Positions 32,147 through 42,815 of a DNA stretch of 64,000 nt are shown one piece after another. The notes beneath the pieces were generated by a model, which saw nothing but the letters and a program-made list of their open reading frames with translations, was not told where the DNA came from and searched no databases. Origin of the DNA: Hyphomicrobiales bacterium (GTDB taxonomy: Bacteria > Pseudomonadota > Alphaproteobacteria > SPJN01); the NCBI GenBank assembly GCA_006844605.1, contig SPJN01000016.1:1-64000 (forward strand). The letters are read 5' to 3'. The position numbers and the translations under genes were made by a program. Position 1 is the first letter of the stretch, and each line of letters opens with the position of its first letter.

Positions 32147-33310
32147 TTACGGCAGCCTGATTGTTGCCGTGGCCATGGCGGCGATGCCTTCGCCCCTGCC
32201 TGTGAAGCCAAGCTTTTCGGTTGTTGTTGCCTTAACACTGACGCGTGCGGGATCAAGCCCAATAATCGCGCCAACCGCCTGCCGCATGGCGTCGCGATGG
32301 GGTCCAATCTTCGGTGCCTCGCATATCAGCGTCAAATCCAAATGGGCGATGACGCCGCCCTTGGTTGCCACAAGGTCAGCGGCATGGCGCAGGAACAGGT
32401 CGGACGGCGCGCCCTTCCATTGCGGGTCACTGGGCGGAAAGTGATCACCAATATCACCAGCGCCAAGCGCGCCCAATACAGCATCGGTCAGGGCATGAAG
32501 GCCGACATCGGCGTCTGAATGGCCCTTCAGTTTTTGGCTGTGGGGAATATCAACGCCGCACAGGATAACCTTGTCGCCATCTTCAAACTGATGCACGTCA
32601 AACCCTTGGCCCGTACGGATGTCGGGCAGGTGGGTCAGCATATGGGTTTCGGCGCGGGTCAAATCATCAGCACTCGTTATTTTGAATAAGGCTTCATCCC
32701 CCGCCACAATGGTAACGTCAAGACCTGCGGCTTGGGCAATGGCGGTGTCGTCGGTCATTGCCTGTCCCTTGTTGGCAAGATGGGCAGCCATGATCTTGTC
32801 ATAGGCGAAGGCCTGCGGTGTTTGCACGCGCCATAACCCATCACGCGTAACCGATGCGCCAACCAGCCCATTTTCATCCTTGCGCAGGGAATCGACGATT
32901 GGCAGCGCAGCGACCGCGCCGTCATGATCCGTCAGACCATCCAGCAGGTTTTGATAGACCTTTGCAGGCAGGAAGGGCCGGGCGGCATCATGGATCATGA
33001 CAATATCCGGCGCGTGATTGGCTATGGCCTCAAGCCCGGCGCGCACGCTGTCTTGGCGTTCCTTGCCGCCAGTAACCGGGGCGGCGATCAGATCACTATT
33101 GGGGGCGCTGGCCCAGAAGGCAGCCTCGTCATCGGGGTGGATAACGGCTTGGATGGTCGTGATGTGGGGCAGGGCAATGATGTGTTCCAGCGTGCGGCGC
33201 AGAACCGGTTGGCCCATCAGGGGGGCATATTGCTTGGGGATGGGGCCACCGAACCGTCTGCCACGCCCTGCAGCGACGATGATAAAGGCAATAGAAGGCG
33301 TGTTGGGCAT
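32147..33310 (-). CDS. ispDF: Bifunctional IspD/IspF (MEP cytidylyltransferase and MEcPP synthase)
   Basis: The enzyme carries two steps of the MEP isoprenoid pathway. Residues 1-225 are IspD with the nucleotidyltransferase loop IVAAGRGRRFGGPIPKQY at 12-29 and IHDAARPFL near 105. Residues about 230-387 are IspF with the metal site GFDVHQFEDGD, GCDVxIPH-like GVDIPHS, KGHSDADVGLHALTDA and GAGDIGDHFPPSD. The fused form is typical of alphaproteobacteria. It is divergent from dusB over 162 bp. Confidence 0.97.
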   Translation of the reverse strand: MPNTPSIAFIIVAAGRGRRFGGPIPKQYAPLMGQPVLRRTLEHIIALPHITTIQAVIHPDDEAAFWASAPNSDLIAAPVTGGKERQDSVRAGLEAIANHAPDIVMIHDAARPFLPAKVYQNLLDGLTDHDGAVAALPIVDSLRKDENGLVGASVTRDGLWRVQTPQAFAYDKIMAAHLANKGQAMTDDTAIAQAAGLDVTIVAGDEALFKITSADDLTRAETHMLTHLPDIRTGQGFDVHQFEDGDKVILCGVDIPHSQKLKGHSDADVGLHALTDAVLGALGAGDIGDHFPPSDPQWKGAPSDLFLRHAADLVATKGGVIAHLDLTLICEAPKIGPHRDAMRQAVGAIIGLDPARVSVKATTTEKLGFTGRGEGIAAMATATIRLP

Positions 33311-33472
33311 AGGGTCTGACGCTCAAATTTCCAAAGGGTGGCGCGGCAATAAATCCGCCTCACACTGGCCTTAACATGCTTGATTTGCAAGTGCTTGCCG
33401 CGTATTCTGCCTAAATATTCAGCAATATTCTGTCTGCACAGATATTAAGCATATTGGCGAGATTTTGATTCA

Positions 33473-34597
33473 GTGACCAGTGGCCAGACAAATCAGGACA
33501 AGCGCAAGACGTGTGATAGCGCGCGGCTGATGCCAGTGCAAGTCGGTTCTGGTGCGACCGCTGTGACGATTGAGGCACCGGTGGCACTTGCCCCCATGTC
33601 GGGCATTACGGATCGGTCCTTCCGCCGCTTGGTCCGCGGGTTCGGCGTTGGCTATGTGGTCAGCGAGATGATTGCCAGCCGAACCATGATCACCCAAACC
33701 CGTGACAGTCTGTTGCGCGCCCGCCCTGACAGGGATGAACATCCCCACATCGTACAATTAGCTGGATGTGATGGCGGCCTGTTGGCCGAAGCTGCCAAGT
33801 TGAACGAAGATATGGGCGCTGACATTATCGACATCAATATGGGCTGCCCCGCCAAAAAGGTTGTGAAGGGGGCGGCAGGCTCCGCCCTGATGCGTGACCT
33901 TGATAACGCCGCGCAATTGATTGAGGCGACGGTCAATGCTGTGTCGATCCCGGTGACGTTGAAAATGCGCACAGGCTGGGATGATGATTGTCGCAATGCG
34001 CCCGAACTTGCCCGTCGTGCAGCTGATGCAGGGGTTGGTCTGATCACAGTGCATGGGCGCACACGGTGCCAGTTTTATACCGGGTCTGCCGATTGGGGAT
34101 TTGTCCGCAATGTGGTTGAAGCGGTTGACCTGCCGGTCATTGTGAATGGCGATATTTGTGAAATCGAAGATGCCGAACGGGCGCTTGACCTTTCGGGGGC
34201 AAGCGGCGTGATGATTGGTCGAGGCGCACAGGGCCGTCCGTGGTTCCCCGCGCAGGTGACGGCGGCATTGACCGGCAAGCCGGTGCCCGCTGACCCGTCA
34301 TTGCTCGCCCAGTGTGATACCGCGGTGACGCATCTTGATTGGTTGGTTGACGATGCCGGGCCTGAGATGGGCGTCAGGCTTTTCCGCAAACATTTGGGGT
34401 GGACGTTGGAACGCCTGCCCGGTGGGGTGGCGGCGCGCGCGGCGTTGGTGCGTATGACGCGGGCACAGGATGTAAAGGATGGCCTGCGCCGCTTTTATCA
34501 TGACTTGGCGACAGGAAATTTGCCGACAGACAACGTGGCAACAGACAACGTGGCTACAGACAACGTGGCTACAGATAAAAAGGCAGTTGCCGCATGA
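33473..34597 (+). CDS. dusB: tRNA-dihydrouridine synthase B (NifR3-type)
   Basis: DusB reduces uridine to dihydrouridine in tRNA with FMN and NADPH. The 374-residue protein has [15 protein letters not shown] near residue 38, VQLAGCDG, the catalytic-cysteine motif NMGCPAKKV and [15 protein letters not shown], then [13 protein letters not shown] and [11 protein letters not shown]. The start is uncertain: GTG 33473 is as in the track, ATG 33530 would remove 19 residues. The C-terminus ends in three TDNVA repeats absent from typical DusB. The stop overlaps ntrB (ATGA). nifR3-ntrBC is a classical alphaproteobacterial operon. Confidence 0.94.
   Translation: MTSGQTNQDKRKTCDSARLMPVQVGSGATAVTIEAPVALAPMSGITDRSFRRLVRGFGVGYVVSEMIASRTMITQTRDSLLRARPDRDEHPHIVQLAGCDGGLLAEAAKLNEDMGADIIDINMGCPAKKVVKGAAGSALMRDLDNAAQLIEATVNAVSIPVTLKMRTGWDDDCRNAPELARRAADAGVGLITVHGRTRCQFYTGSADWGFVRNVVEAVDLPVIVNGDICEIEDAERALDLSGASGVMIGRGAQGRPWFPAQVTAALTGKPVPADPSLLAQCDTAVTHLDWLVDDAGPEMGVRLFRKHLGWTLERLPGGVAARAALVRMTRAQDVKDGLRRFYHDLATGNLPTDNVATDNVATDNVATDKKAVAA
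34526..34570 (+). repeat. 15-bp tandem repeat (x3) at the dusB 3' end
   Basis: ACAGACAACGTGGCA and two copies of ACAGACAACGTGGCT follow without gaps at 34526-34540, 34541-34555 and 34556-34570. Each is in frame and encodes TDNVA. The near identity points to a recent slippage expansion in the protein tail. Confidence 0.85.
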
Positions 34598-35673
34598 CGC
34601 AGCTTGAACACGACATCCTTGATAATCTTGCCCACCCGATTTTGGTGATTGGGGACGCGGCACAGATTGTATATGCCAATGGCGCGTCAGAGCTATTTTT
34701 TGGGGCCAGTCAGGCACGCCTGATCAATGCACCGTTTGCGGAATTTGTCCCCTTTGGCACGCCCTTGTTGGCGCTGGTTGAACAGGTGCAACACCGCGGC
34801 GGTTCAATCAGTGAATATGGCGTGCGCCTTGGCACACCGCGCACGGGTCATGCGCTTGTGGATGTGCAGGCCTCCCGCATGACGCCATCGGGTGCAAATA
34901 AATCCGAACGCCATGTGCTTGTGATGTTGCAGGAACGGTCGATTGCGACCGCGATGGATCGCCAGTTAACCCATCGTGGTGCCGCGCGCTCCGTCACGGC
35001 AATGGCCGCGATGCTGGCCCATGAAATCAAGAACCCGCTATCGGGTATTCGCGGCGCTGCCCAATTGCTTGAACTGGATAGCCCCCCAGAAAGCCGCGAG
35101 CTGACGCGTTTGATCATGGATGAGGCCGACCGCATCGTGAAGCTGGTGGACCGGATGGAAGTCTTTTCCAATGAACGCCCGATTGAGCGCGAGCCGGTGA
35201 ATATTCACGAAGTGTTGAACCATGTGCGGCGATTGTCTGAGGCAGGCTTTGGCAGCAAGGTCAAATTCGTCGAAAATTATGACCCGTCATTGCCGCCCGT
35301 GATGGGGGAGCGCGACCAGCTTATTCAGGTCATGCTGAACCTAATAAAAAACGCGTGCGAGGCGGTTCCCGAACAGGGCGGGCTGGTTACGTTAAGCACG
35401 TCTTACCGCCATGGGGTCAAGATCAAGGTGCCCGGCTCGCAAGAAAGCCTGTCACTGCCGCTTGAAGTTTGCGTGATGGATAACGGCCCCGGCGTGCCCG
35501 ATGAATTGCGCCCCAATCTGTTCGACCCTTTTGTGACGACCAAGCCGAAGGGGCAGGGGTTGGGGCTGGCGATGGTTGCCAAAATCGTTGGCGATCATGG
35601 CGGCGTAATTGAATGTGAAAGCGAGCCGGGTCAAACCGTGTTCCGTGTCTTTTTGCCCGTTTCGGCAAAATGA
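34594..35673 (+). CDS. ntrB: Nitrogen regulation sensor kinase NtrB (GlnL)
   Basis: NtrB phosphorylates or dephosphorylates NtrC according to PII status. The 359-residue cytosolic protein has a PAS domain (about 8-115), the HisKA box [22 protein letters not shown] near 138-160 with phosphoacceptor His, and HATPase motifs [25 protein letters not shown] and [14 protein letters not shown]. No membrane segment is seen, consistent with NtrB rather than NtrY. It is coupled to dusB and lies 33 bp before ntrC. Confidence 0.96.
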   Translation: MTQLEHDILDNLAHPILVIGDAAQIVYANGASELFFGASQARLINAPFAEFVPFGTPLLALVEQVQHRGGSISEYGVRLGTPRTGHALVDVQASRMTPSGANKSERHVLVMLQERSIATAMDRQLTHRGAARSVTAMAAMLAHEIKNPLSGIRGAAQLLELDSPPESRELTRLIMDEADRIVKLVDRMEVFSNERPIEREPVNIHEVLNHVRRLSEAGFGSKVKFVENYDPSLPPVMGERDQLIQVMLNLIKNACEAVPEQGGLVTLSTSYRHGVKIKVPGSQESLSLPLEVCVMDNGPGVPDELRPNLFDPFVTTKPKGQGLGLAMVAKIVGDHGGVIECESEPGQTVFRVFLPVSAK

Positions 35674-35706
35674 TGCGACTTGAAATGAAGAAGCGAGGAT
35701 AGATCA

Positions 35707-37188
35707 ATGCCCAGCGGCACGATCCTGATAGCAGATGATGATGGCGCCATTCGCACGGTGTTGACGCAGGCACTGGGGCGCGTCGGTTATGACGTGCGTT
35801 CAACCGGTATGGCGTCAACCCTGTGGCGGTGGGTGTCGGGGGGCGAAGGTGATCTTGTGATCACTGATGTGGTCATGCCCGATGAAAATGGCCTTGACCT
35901 GATCCCGCGCATCAAAAAACTGCGCCCTGATTTGCCGGTTATTGTGATGAGCGCGCAAAACACATTCATGACAGCGATCAAGGCGACGGAGCGGGGCGCT
36001 TATGAATATTTGCCAAAGCCGTTTGACCTGAACGAATTGACCGAGGTCGTGGAGCGCGCCTTGGCCCAGCCCAAGGGGCAAGGTGCCGGGGCGACCCAAA
36101 CCGATGGCGAAGAAGACACGCGCCTGCCATTAATCGGGCGTTCACCTGCCATGCAGGAAATCTATCGCGTGTTGGCGCGGCTGATGGGCACTGATCTGAC
36201 GGTCATGATCACAGGGGAATCCGGCACGGGTAAGGAATTGGTCGCCCGCGCGCTGCATGAATATGGCAAGCGCAGCAAGGGGCCGTTCGTTGCGGTCAAT
36301 ATGGCCGCGATCCCGCGTGAGCTGATTGAAAGTGATTTGTTCGGTCACGAAAAAGGTGCCTTCACCGGCGCCAATCAAAAAAGCGCGGGCAAGTTTGAAC
36401 AGGCCGAAGGGGGCACATTGTTCCTTGATGAAATCGGCGACATGCCGCTTGAAGCGCAAACCCGTCTGCTGCGCGTTTTGCAAGAAGGTGAGTATACAAC
36501 GGTTGGCGGACGCACGCCGATCAAAACCGATGTGCGCATTGTTGCGGCCACCAATCGCGACTTGCGCCAGCAAATCCGTCAGGGCCTGTTCCGTGAAGAT
36601 CTGTTCTACCGGTTGAATGTGGTGCCGCTGCGTTTGCCGCCATTGCGCGAACGTAGCGAGGATATTGGGGATCTGGTGCGCCACTTCCTGTCTGTCGCAG
36701 AACAAGAAGGACTGCCCGCAAAACGGTTGGACAATGCTGCCCTTGACCTGCTGCGCCAATATCATTGGCCGGGCAACGTGCGCGAGCTTGAAAACCTGGT
36801 GCGCCGCCTTTCCGCGATCTATACCGAAGACGTGATTACAGAGACGATTATTCGTCATGAATTGCGTGAGGTTGAGCCGCCCGCAGACCCCACCGCACCA
36901 GACATGGGTGATGGCGCATTCGCCCGCAATCAAGACCCGCAAAGCCTGTCTGAAGCGGTTGAGCAGCATATCGGCACCTATTTTGCGGCCCACCACCCTG
37001 AATTGCCGCCTGCGGGCGTCTATGAGCGCATCATGCGCGAGATTGAACGGCCATTGATTTCAGCCTGTTTGGGTGCAACGGGCGGTAATCAGATCAAGGC
37101 GGCTGCCTTGCTGGGGCTGAATCGCAACACCCTGCGCAAGAAGATCAGGGAACTTGATGTGCAGGTCATTCGCGGCTCCCGCAGCTGA
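35707..37188 (+). CDS. ntrC: Nitrogen regulation response regulator NtrC (GlnG)
   Basis: NtrC activates sigma-54 promoters under nitrogen limitation. The 493-residue protein has a receiver domain with phosphoacceptor D54 ([12 protein letters not shown]), an AAA+ domain with Walker [18 protein letters not shown], the sigma-54 contact loop EKGAFTGAN and Walker [14 protein letters not shown], and a Fis-type HTH at the C-terminus ([21 protein letters not shown]). All functional motifs are intact. It follows ntrB closely and is probably co-transcribed from the dusB promoter. Confidence 0.97.
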   Translation: MPSGTILIADDDGAIRTVLTQALGRVGYDVRSTGMASTLWRWVSGGEGDLVITDVVMPDENGLDLIPRIKKLRPDLPVIVMSAQNTFMTAIKATERGAYEYLPKPFDLNELTEVVERALAQPKGQGAGATQTDGEEDTRLPLIGRSPAMQEIYRVLARLMGTDLTVMITGESGTGKELVARALHEYGKRSKGPFVAVNMAAIPRELIESDLFGHEKGAFTGANQKSAGKFEQAEGGTLFLDEIGDMPLEAQTRLLRVLQEGEYTTVGGRTPIKTDVRIVAATNRDLRQQIRQGLFREDLFYRLNVVPLRLPPLRERSEDIGDLVRHFLSVAEQEGLPAKRLDNAALDLLRQYHWPGNVRELENLVRRLSAIYTEDVITETIIRHELREVEPPADPTAPDMGDGAFARNQDPQSLSEAVEQHIGTYFAAHHPELPPAGVYERIMREIERPLISACLGATGGNQIKAAALLGLNRNTLRKKIRELDVQVIRGSRS

Positions 37189-37377
37189 TAGCGCCTTAAG
37201 ATTCAACAGGATAAACGCAACCGACGGGCGATTTTTTAGATATTAAACTGCCTTGCGTCTGCCATAATCATGGTGCAGATTTGCCATAGTGCATTTTTGC
37301 CACAGATTCTGCGCGATAAATGACGCAAAACTGTAGCCCCATGAAGGCCAGCCTTCACGACCGGGAGCCCGTGTCTA

Positions 37378-39732
37378 TTGAGTGATGTGACCGCACAGGT
37401 CGATAAGCGTCAATTATCGCGCGCTGCGAAAAAACGCCTGAACCGGCGTCGGCGCCAACGCTTGCGGCAGGCGTTGGGCGCTGGTGGTATGTGGGCAATG
37501 GGCTTTGGCGCGATTGCCTTTATTTCCGGCCTGATCACCTATGGCGCAGCGGTCGGGTTTTTGCCGTTAAGCATAACCAGCCAAACCGTATCAATTATGT
37601 TGTTGGTGTCACTTGGCTTTACCATTGCGTTGGCGGGCATGATTGCCCTGTTTGTCTGGCGCTTATGGCGACAAAGACGGCGCGAGGAGGCGGGGGCCAG
37701 ACTTCACATCCGGGTGGTGGTTCTGTTTGCGATTGTGGCTGTGGTCCCGTCAATCATGGTGGCTGGGTTCTCTGCAGTTACGCTTAATCTTGGGTTGCAG
37801 GCATGGTTTTCAAACCGGGTCGGCTCCGTCATGGAACATTCGGCCAGTGTTGCCGATGCCTATCTTGAGGAGCACCGCGCCGACATTAAGGGCGAGGCGA
37901 GCCTGATGGGAACCGATCTGGCCCGCGCCCTGCCGCTGCTTGATTACAATCCAAAACGATTTGCCGAAATTGCTGCGACCCAAGCCTTTGTCCGTTCGCT
38001 GGACGAGGCTGTGGTGTTTGGCCTTGTCGGTGAAATTTATGGCCGTGGTGGCCGCGCGCCAACACCCGGTGCGGTGCAGGTGCCGTCGCAGGAAATCTTG
38101 AATGAACTTGCCCCCGGAACCGTACGCGTGGTGCTGGATGAGGAAAAGGCACGCATCATGGCGGTGTCGCGCGTTGGCAAGGGCGATCACTTTTTGATGT
38201 TGTCGCGGCAGGTTGATGCGGCGGTGGTGCAACATGCAGTGCGGACACGAACAGCGTTTGAAGAATATAACCGCATTGATGAACGGCGCAGCACGATCCA
38301 GATCGGGTTTGCTGTGTTCTATATCATGGTGTCATTGCTGGTCTTGTTGTCCGCGATGTGGCTGGGGCTTTGGTTCGCGGGGCGTTTGGTGTCGCCAATT
38401 TCTGATTTGATCGAGGCGGCGCGGCGGGTTCGTGATGGTGACTTTGACGCCCGTGTCGAAGGGCGCGCCGCAGATCGTGAGATTGAAACCCTGCGCCGGA
38501 CCTTCAACACAATGGCGTCGCGGCTGTCCAAACAAACCAGCGAGTTGATGCAAACCAATGAAGTGTTGGACGAACGCCGCCGCTTTACCGAAGGCGTGCT
38601 TGCGGGCGTGTCAGCGGGCGTGGTGGGGCTTGACCCCTATCGGCGGGTCACGATCATCAACCGATCTGCCTGTTCGATGCTGGGGCAGGCGGATGACGAA
38701 CTGCTTGACCAATATCTTGAAAAGGCCATTCCGGCCTTTACCCCCCTGATTGATGAAGCCTTTGCCAATCCGGGAAAGCGGGTTGAAGGTGAAGTTGAAT
38801 TAATACAGCAGCCGGATAGCACGGACCGAACGACCAAGATGGCGCTTCAAACGCAGACCGTGCGTACGGTGAATGTGCGGGCGCAGGTCATGTTGGATGG
38901 CACTGGCAATATCGCCGGGGCCATTGCCACCTTTGATGATGTGACCCGCCTTGTATCGGCGCAGCGTATGGCAGCGTGGGGGGATGTGGCGCGCCGCATT
39001 GCCCATGAAATTAAAAACCCCCTGACGCCCATTCAACTCAGCGCAGAACGGTTGCAACGCAAATATCGCAAGACGATTGATGACGATAAGGTCTTTGCCC
39101 AATGCACTGACACGATCATTCGCCATGTCGGTGATATTGGCCGCATGGTGGACGAATTTTCGTCGTTTGCGCGGATGCCGCAACCTGTCATGCGCGATGA
39201 GGATGTTGAGGATATCGCCAAACAGGCATTGTTCCTTCATGAGGTTGCGCACAATCATGTGACATTTGATTATGACAGCGCCCTTTCAGGGCCAATCACA
39301 CTACATTGTGACCGTCGTCTGGTTGCGCAGGCTGTTACGAATCTGTTGAAAAATGCCATTGAATCGATTGACGGCAAACGCGAAGAGGGCGGCTTTGGTC
39401 CCGATGATATGGGCAATGTGTCCGTATCTATCGTCCGGCATGATGGCTGGCTTGATCTGCGGGTTGCTGACAATGGCAAGGGCCTGCCGGATGCGGAACG
39501 GCATAAGTTGACCGAACCATATGTTACGACGCGCAGCAAGGGCACCGGTTTGGGCTTGGCCATTGTCAAAAAGATTATGGAAGACCACCGGGGTGAAATT
39601 TTGCTGGAAGACAATCTTGATGCTGCATCGCAGCCCAACGGTGCTGTTGTGACATTGCGGTTTCCCTCTGGCGTCGGGGCGGTGGTGACACATGTGAATG
39701 ATGGGGAAGGCGCAGTTTTGAAAGCTGTGTGA
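37378..39732 (+). CDS. ntrY: Membrane sensor histidine kinase NtrY
   Basis: NtrY is the transmembrane sensor partner of NtrX, linked in alphaproteobacteria to nitrogen, redox and envelope responses. The 784-residue protein has a basic N-terminus, membrane segments near 37-60, 68-97 and 117-137 and another near 307-333, a periplasmic region between, a HAMP domain (about 335-385), a PAS domain (about 400-510), HisKA with [22 protein letters not shown] and an HATPase domain with TTRSKGTGLGLAIV. The start is TTG at 37378 with GGGAG about 11 nt upstream; a GTG three codons later is possible. It is 189 bp after ntrC, so may have its own promoter. Confidence 0.94.
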   Translation: MSDVTAQVDKRQLSRAAKKRLNRRRRQRLRQALGAGGMWAMGFGAIAFISGLITYGAAVGFLPLSITSQTVSIMLLVSLGFTIALAGMIALFVWRLWRQRRREEAGARLHIRVVVLFAIVAVVPSIMVAGFSAVTLNLGLQAWFSNRVGSVMEHSASVADAYLEEHRADIKGEASLMGTDLARALPLLDYNPKRFAEIAATQAFVRSLDEAVVFGLVGEIYGRGGRAPTPGAVQVPSQEILNELAPGTVRVVLDEEKARIMAVSRVGKGDHFLMLSRQVDAAVVQHAVRTRTAFEEYNRIDERRSTIQIGFAVFYIMVSLLVLLSAMWLGLWFAGRLVSPISDLIEAARRVRDGDFDARVEGRAADREIETLRRTFNTMASRLSKQTSELMQTNEVLDERRRFTEGVLAGVSAGVVGLDPYRRVTIINRSACSMLGQADDELLDQYLEKAIPAFTPLIDEAFANPGKRVEGEVELIQQPDSTDRTTKMALQTQTVRTVNVRAQVMLDGTGNIAGAIATFDDVTRLVSAQRMAAWGDVARRIAHEIKNPLTPIQLSAERLQRKYRKTIDDDKVFAQCTDTIIRHVGDIGRMVDEFSSFARMPQPVMRDEDVEDIAKQALFLHEVAHNHVTFDYDSALSGPITLHCDRRLVAQAVTNLLKNAIESIDGKREEGGFGPDDMGNVSVSIVRHDGWLDLRVADNGKGLPDAERHKLTEPYVTTRSKGTGLGLAIVKKIMEDHRGEILLEDNLDAASQPNGAVVTLRFPSGVGAVVTHVNDGEGAVLKAV

Positions 39733-39776
39733 GGGTTTGATGGTTAAATTGATTTGCGTAAAGACAAAGGTGACAC

Positions 39777-41267
39777 ATGGCTCATGATGTTTTGATTGTT
39801 GATGACGAGGCGGATATCCGTGATCTCGTCGCGGGATTGCTGGAAGATGAAGGGTTCGGTGCCCGTGTTGCCGGTAATTCGGACGAGGCTTTGGCGGCGG
39901 TCAAGGCGCGGACGCCGTCACTGATCATCCTTGATATCTGGCTTAAGGGCAGCAAGCTCGACGGGCTTGAGATTTTGAGCGAGTTGCGCAAGACACATCC
40001 TGATGTGCCTGTGGTGATTATATCGGGCCACGGCACCATCGAAACCGCGGTCGCGGCCATCAAAAAGGGTGCCTATGATTTTGTTGAAAAGCCGTTTCAG
40101 GCTGATCGGCTTGTGCTGGTTGTCAGCCGCGCGATAGAGGCGGCGCGCCTGCGCAAGGAACATGCGGAGTTGATGGAAACATCAGGCCGCGTTTCGACTA
40201 TCGTGGGCAAGTCGGCGGCAATTTCGCAATTGCGCCAGACGGTCGGCAAGGTCGGTCCGACAAATTCGCGCGTTATGATTACCGGACCTGCCGGGGCGGG
40301 GAAGGAAGTTGCCGCTCGCGCTATTCATGTTGAATCCACTCGGAAAGATGGGCCGTTCGTTGTGATCAACGCCGCGTCCATGGCGCCTGAGCGTGTTGAA
40401 CAGGAATTGTTCGGTGTTGAAGGTGGCAATGGCCGCCCGTCAAAAACAGGGGTGTTTGAACAGGCCCATCGGGGCACGCTTTATCTGGATGAAGTCGTTG
40501 ATATGCCCAAGGAAACGCAAGGCAAGGTCTTGCGCAGTCTGGTGGAACAGAAATTTTCGCGTGTTGGCGGCGACAAGGCTGTGCAGGTTGATGTGCGCGT
40601 GATTTCTTCAAGTTCGCGCGATTTGCGTGTCGCGATTGATGAAGGCCGCTTCCGCGAAGACCTGTATCACCGCTTGAATGTGGTGCCTGTGCATGTGCCC
40701 GGACTGGCCGAACGGCGCGATGATATTCCGCAGCTGGTGGCACATTTCATGGAATCGCTGGCGCGCGGGGCGGGTCTGCCCAAGCGGCGTTTGGGGGATG
40801 ATGCGATGGCGCTTTTGCAGGCCCATGAATGGCCGGGCAATGTGCGGCAGTTGCGCAATATTGTTGAACGGCTGATGATCCTGTCCAACGATGATGTTGG
40901 TGATGTGATCACCGCAGATCATTTGCCGATCAACTCGATGCAAAGCGGCAATGTGCAAAAGGCGTTCCGCGAGGATCTTTTGACGCTGCCGTTGCGAGAC
41001 GCGCGTGAGGAGTTTGAGCGTGATTATTTGCAGGCCCAAATCGAACGGTTTGGCGGCAATATTTCGCGCACAGCTGGGTTTGTCGGGATGGAGCGGTCTG
41101 CGCTTCATCGCAAGTTGAAAATGCTTGGCTTAGGCTCTGACCGCAGCAAGGCGGGTGATGATGCGTCCGATGCAGCCGAAACGCCCGAAACGTCTGACGT
41201 GGCAGAAGCGCCAGAAACATCAAAGACGCCCGCAACAGATCAGCCGCAGGCAGCCATTGGGGAATAG
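39777..41267 (+). CDS. ntrX: Response regulator NtrX
   Basis: The 496-residue NtrX has a receiver with phosphoacceptor D53 (IILDIWLKG), an AAA+ domain with a Walker A altered to GPAGAGKEVAARAIH and Walker B RGTLYLDEVVDMP, and a C-terminal Fis-type HTH (GGNISRTAGFVGMERSALHRKL). The sigma-54 contact GAFTGA loop is missing; the equivalent stretch reads GGNGRPSKTGVFEQAH. A Thr/Pro/Ala/Glu-rich tail (about 457-496) is added. It follows ntrY by 44 bp. It more likely acts as a DNA-binding regulator without sigma-54 activation. Confidence 0.94.
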   Translation: MAHDVLIVDDEADIRDLVAGLLEDEGFGARVAGNSDEALAAVKARTPSLIILDIWLKGSKLDGLEILSELRKTHPDVPVVIISGHGTIETAVAAIKKGAYDFVEKPFQADRLVLVVSRAIEAARLRKEHAELMETSGRVSTIVGKSAAISQLRQTVGKVGPTNSRVMITGPAGAGKEVAARAIHVESTRKDGPFVVINAASMAPERVEQELFGVEGGNGRPSKTGVFEQAHRGTLYLDEVVDMPKETQGKVLRSLVEQKFSRVGGDKAVQVDVRVISSSSRDLRVAIDEGRFREDLYHRLNVVPVHVPGLAERRDDIPQLVAHFMESLARGAGLPKRRLGDDAMALLQAHEWPGNVRQLRNIVERLMILSNDDVGDVITADHLPINSMQSGNVQKAFREDLLTLPLRDAREEFERDYLQAQIERFGGNISRTAGFVGMERSALHRKLKMLGLGSDRSKAGDDASDAAETPETSDVAEAPETSKTPATDQPQAAIGE

Positions 41268-41387
41268 GCGGCTTTGCGCTTGGTGCTGAATAGGCGTATA
41301 GAGATAGGCGTTAAATGAGTGTGAGATTGGGGGAGCGGCGCGATCGCGTTATCCCTGTTGCTTGTGACAGAAAGTGATTAGGCCACT

Positions 41388-42794
41388 ATGAAGGTAATCG
41401 TCTCCGGTGCCGGGCAGGTTGGTTACAATATCGCCCGCCAATTGGCGAATGAACATAACGACGTCACCGTCGTTGATCGTTCAGAAGCTTTGATCCAGCG
41501 GATTAATGACACGCTTGATGTGCAGGGGCTTGTCGGCCACGGCGCGCAGCCGGATGTGCTTGAACGGGCCGGCGCGCCCGATGCTGAAATGATCATCGCT
41601 GTGACGGCGGCTGACGAAACCAATATGGTGATCTGTCAGGTCGCCCATTCACTGTTTGACGTGCCGCGCAAAATCGCCCGCATTCGTAATCAGGCCTATC
41701 TTGATTTGCGGTGGCGGGCGCTATTCTCGCGCGATCATATGCCGATTGATGTGATTATCTCACCCGAACGTGAGGTCGCCCACGCGGTGTTGGATCGGCT
41801 GGACGTTCCCGGTGCCTTTGAAACAATGGCGTTTATGGATGACATGGTGCGCGTGGTTGGCACCCGGCTGGAAGAAAACTGCCCGGTCGTCAATACCCCC
41901 TTGCGCCAATTAACCGAACTGTTCCCTGATCTGTTGATTGTGGTGACGGGCGTCTATCGTGACGGGCGTTTGTTTGTGCCGTCGGGCGATGATCAGATGT
42001 TTGTCGGTGATGAGATTTATTTCGCGGCAGACATCAATCATGTTGACCGCGCTTTGTCGATCTTTGGCCATGAGGAGCGCGAGGCGCGCAATGTGGTTGT
42101 GATCGGTGGCGGGAATATCGGTCTGTTTTTGGCAGAGCAGTTGGAGACAACGCATCCCTCAGTGCATATCAAACTGATTGAGGAAAACGCCAAGCGCGCG
42201 GAAATTGTTGCTGACCGTTTGACCGGGGGTACGATTGTTCTGTCCGGCGATGGGTTGGACGAAGACGTGCTGCGCGACGCCAATGTGCGGGATGCTGAAA
42301 CCGTTGTGACGCTGACCAATGAAGACGAAACGAATATTCTGGCGGCCCTGTTGGCCAAGCAGGCAGGTGCAGAACGGACAATGGCATTGGTTGCCAGCCC
42401 GAATTATGCGCCGTTGCAAGGGTCGTTGGGGATTGATGTGTTTATTGACCCGCGCGCTACAACCGTGTCCACCATTCTTGAACAGGTGCGGCGCGGCCGT
42501 ATTCGGTCCGTCCGTTCAATCCGTGATGGCGGGGCCGAAATTATTGAGGCAGAGGCACTTGAAACCTCGCCCCTTGTAGGCAAGGCCCTGCGAGATATTG
42601 AGCTGCCCTCAGGCATTATGATCGGGGCGATCCGGCGGCATAAATCAGGCGGGCAATCTGATATCGGCGATGTGGTTATTCCTCGCGGCGGCACCAGAAT
42701 TGAACCGGGTGACCGGGTTGTGGTGTTCGCACTGAAAGAACAGGTTGGACAGGTTGAACAGATGTTCCGTGTCGGACTTGAATTCTTTACCTGA
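41388..42794 (+). CDS. trkA: Trk system potassium uptake protein TrkA
   Basis: TrkA is the cytosolic NAD(H)/nucleotide-binding gate of the TrkH potassium channel. The 468-residue protein has two RCK repeats: Rossmann motifs VSGAGQVGYNIARQLA at 4-19 and VIGGGNIGLFLAEQLE near 236, each followed by a TrkA_C domain. It is directly upstream of trkH (21 bp), an operon for K+ uptake, and behind ntrX, the common alphaproteobacterial order. Confidence 0.97.
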   Translation: MKVIVSGAGQVGYNIARQLANEHNDVTVVDRSEALIQRINDTLDVQGLVGHGAQPDVLERAGAPDAEMIIAVTAADETNMVICQVAHSLFDVPRKIARIRNQAYLDLRWRALFSRDHMPIDVIISPEREVAHAVLDRLDVPGAFETMAFMDDMVRVVGTRLEENCPVVNTPLRQLTELFPDLLIVVTGVYRDGRLFVPSGDDQMFVGDEIYFAADINHVDRALSIFGHEEREARNVVVIGGGNIGLFLAEQLETTHPSVHIKLIEENAKRAEIVADRLTGGTIVLSGDGLDEDVLRDANVRDAETVVTLTNEDETNILAALLAKQAGAERTMALVASPNYAPLQGSLGIDVFIDPRATTVSTILEQVRRGRIRSVRSIRDGGAEIIEAEALETSPLVGKALRDIELPSGIMIGAIRRHKSGGQSDIGDVVIPRGGTRIEPGDRVVVFALKEQVGQVEQMFRVGLEFFT

Positions 42795-42815
42795 TCAGTC
42801 TGGCGGATCAGGGTC

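Noticed and set aside
36142-36996. 284-residue minus-strand ORF over ntrC
   Set aside because: Antisense to the intact AAA+ region of NtrC with no independent start signal or domain.
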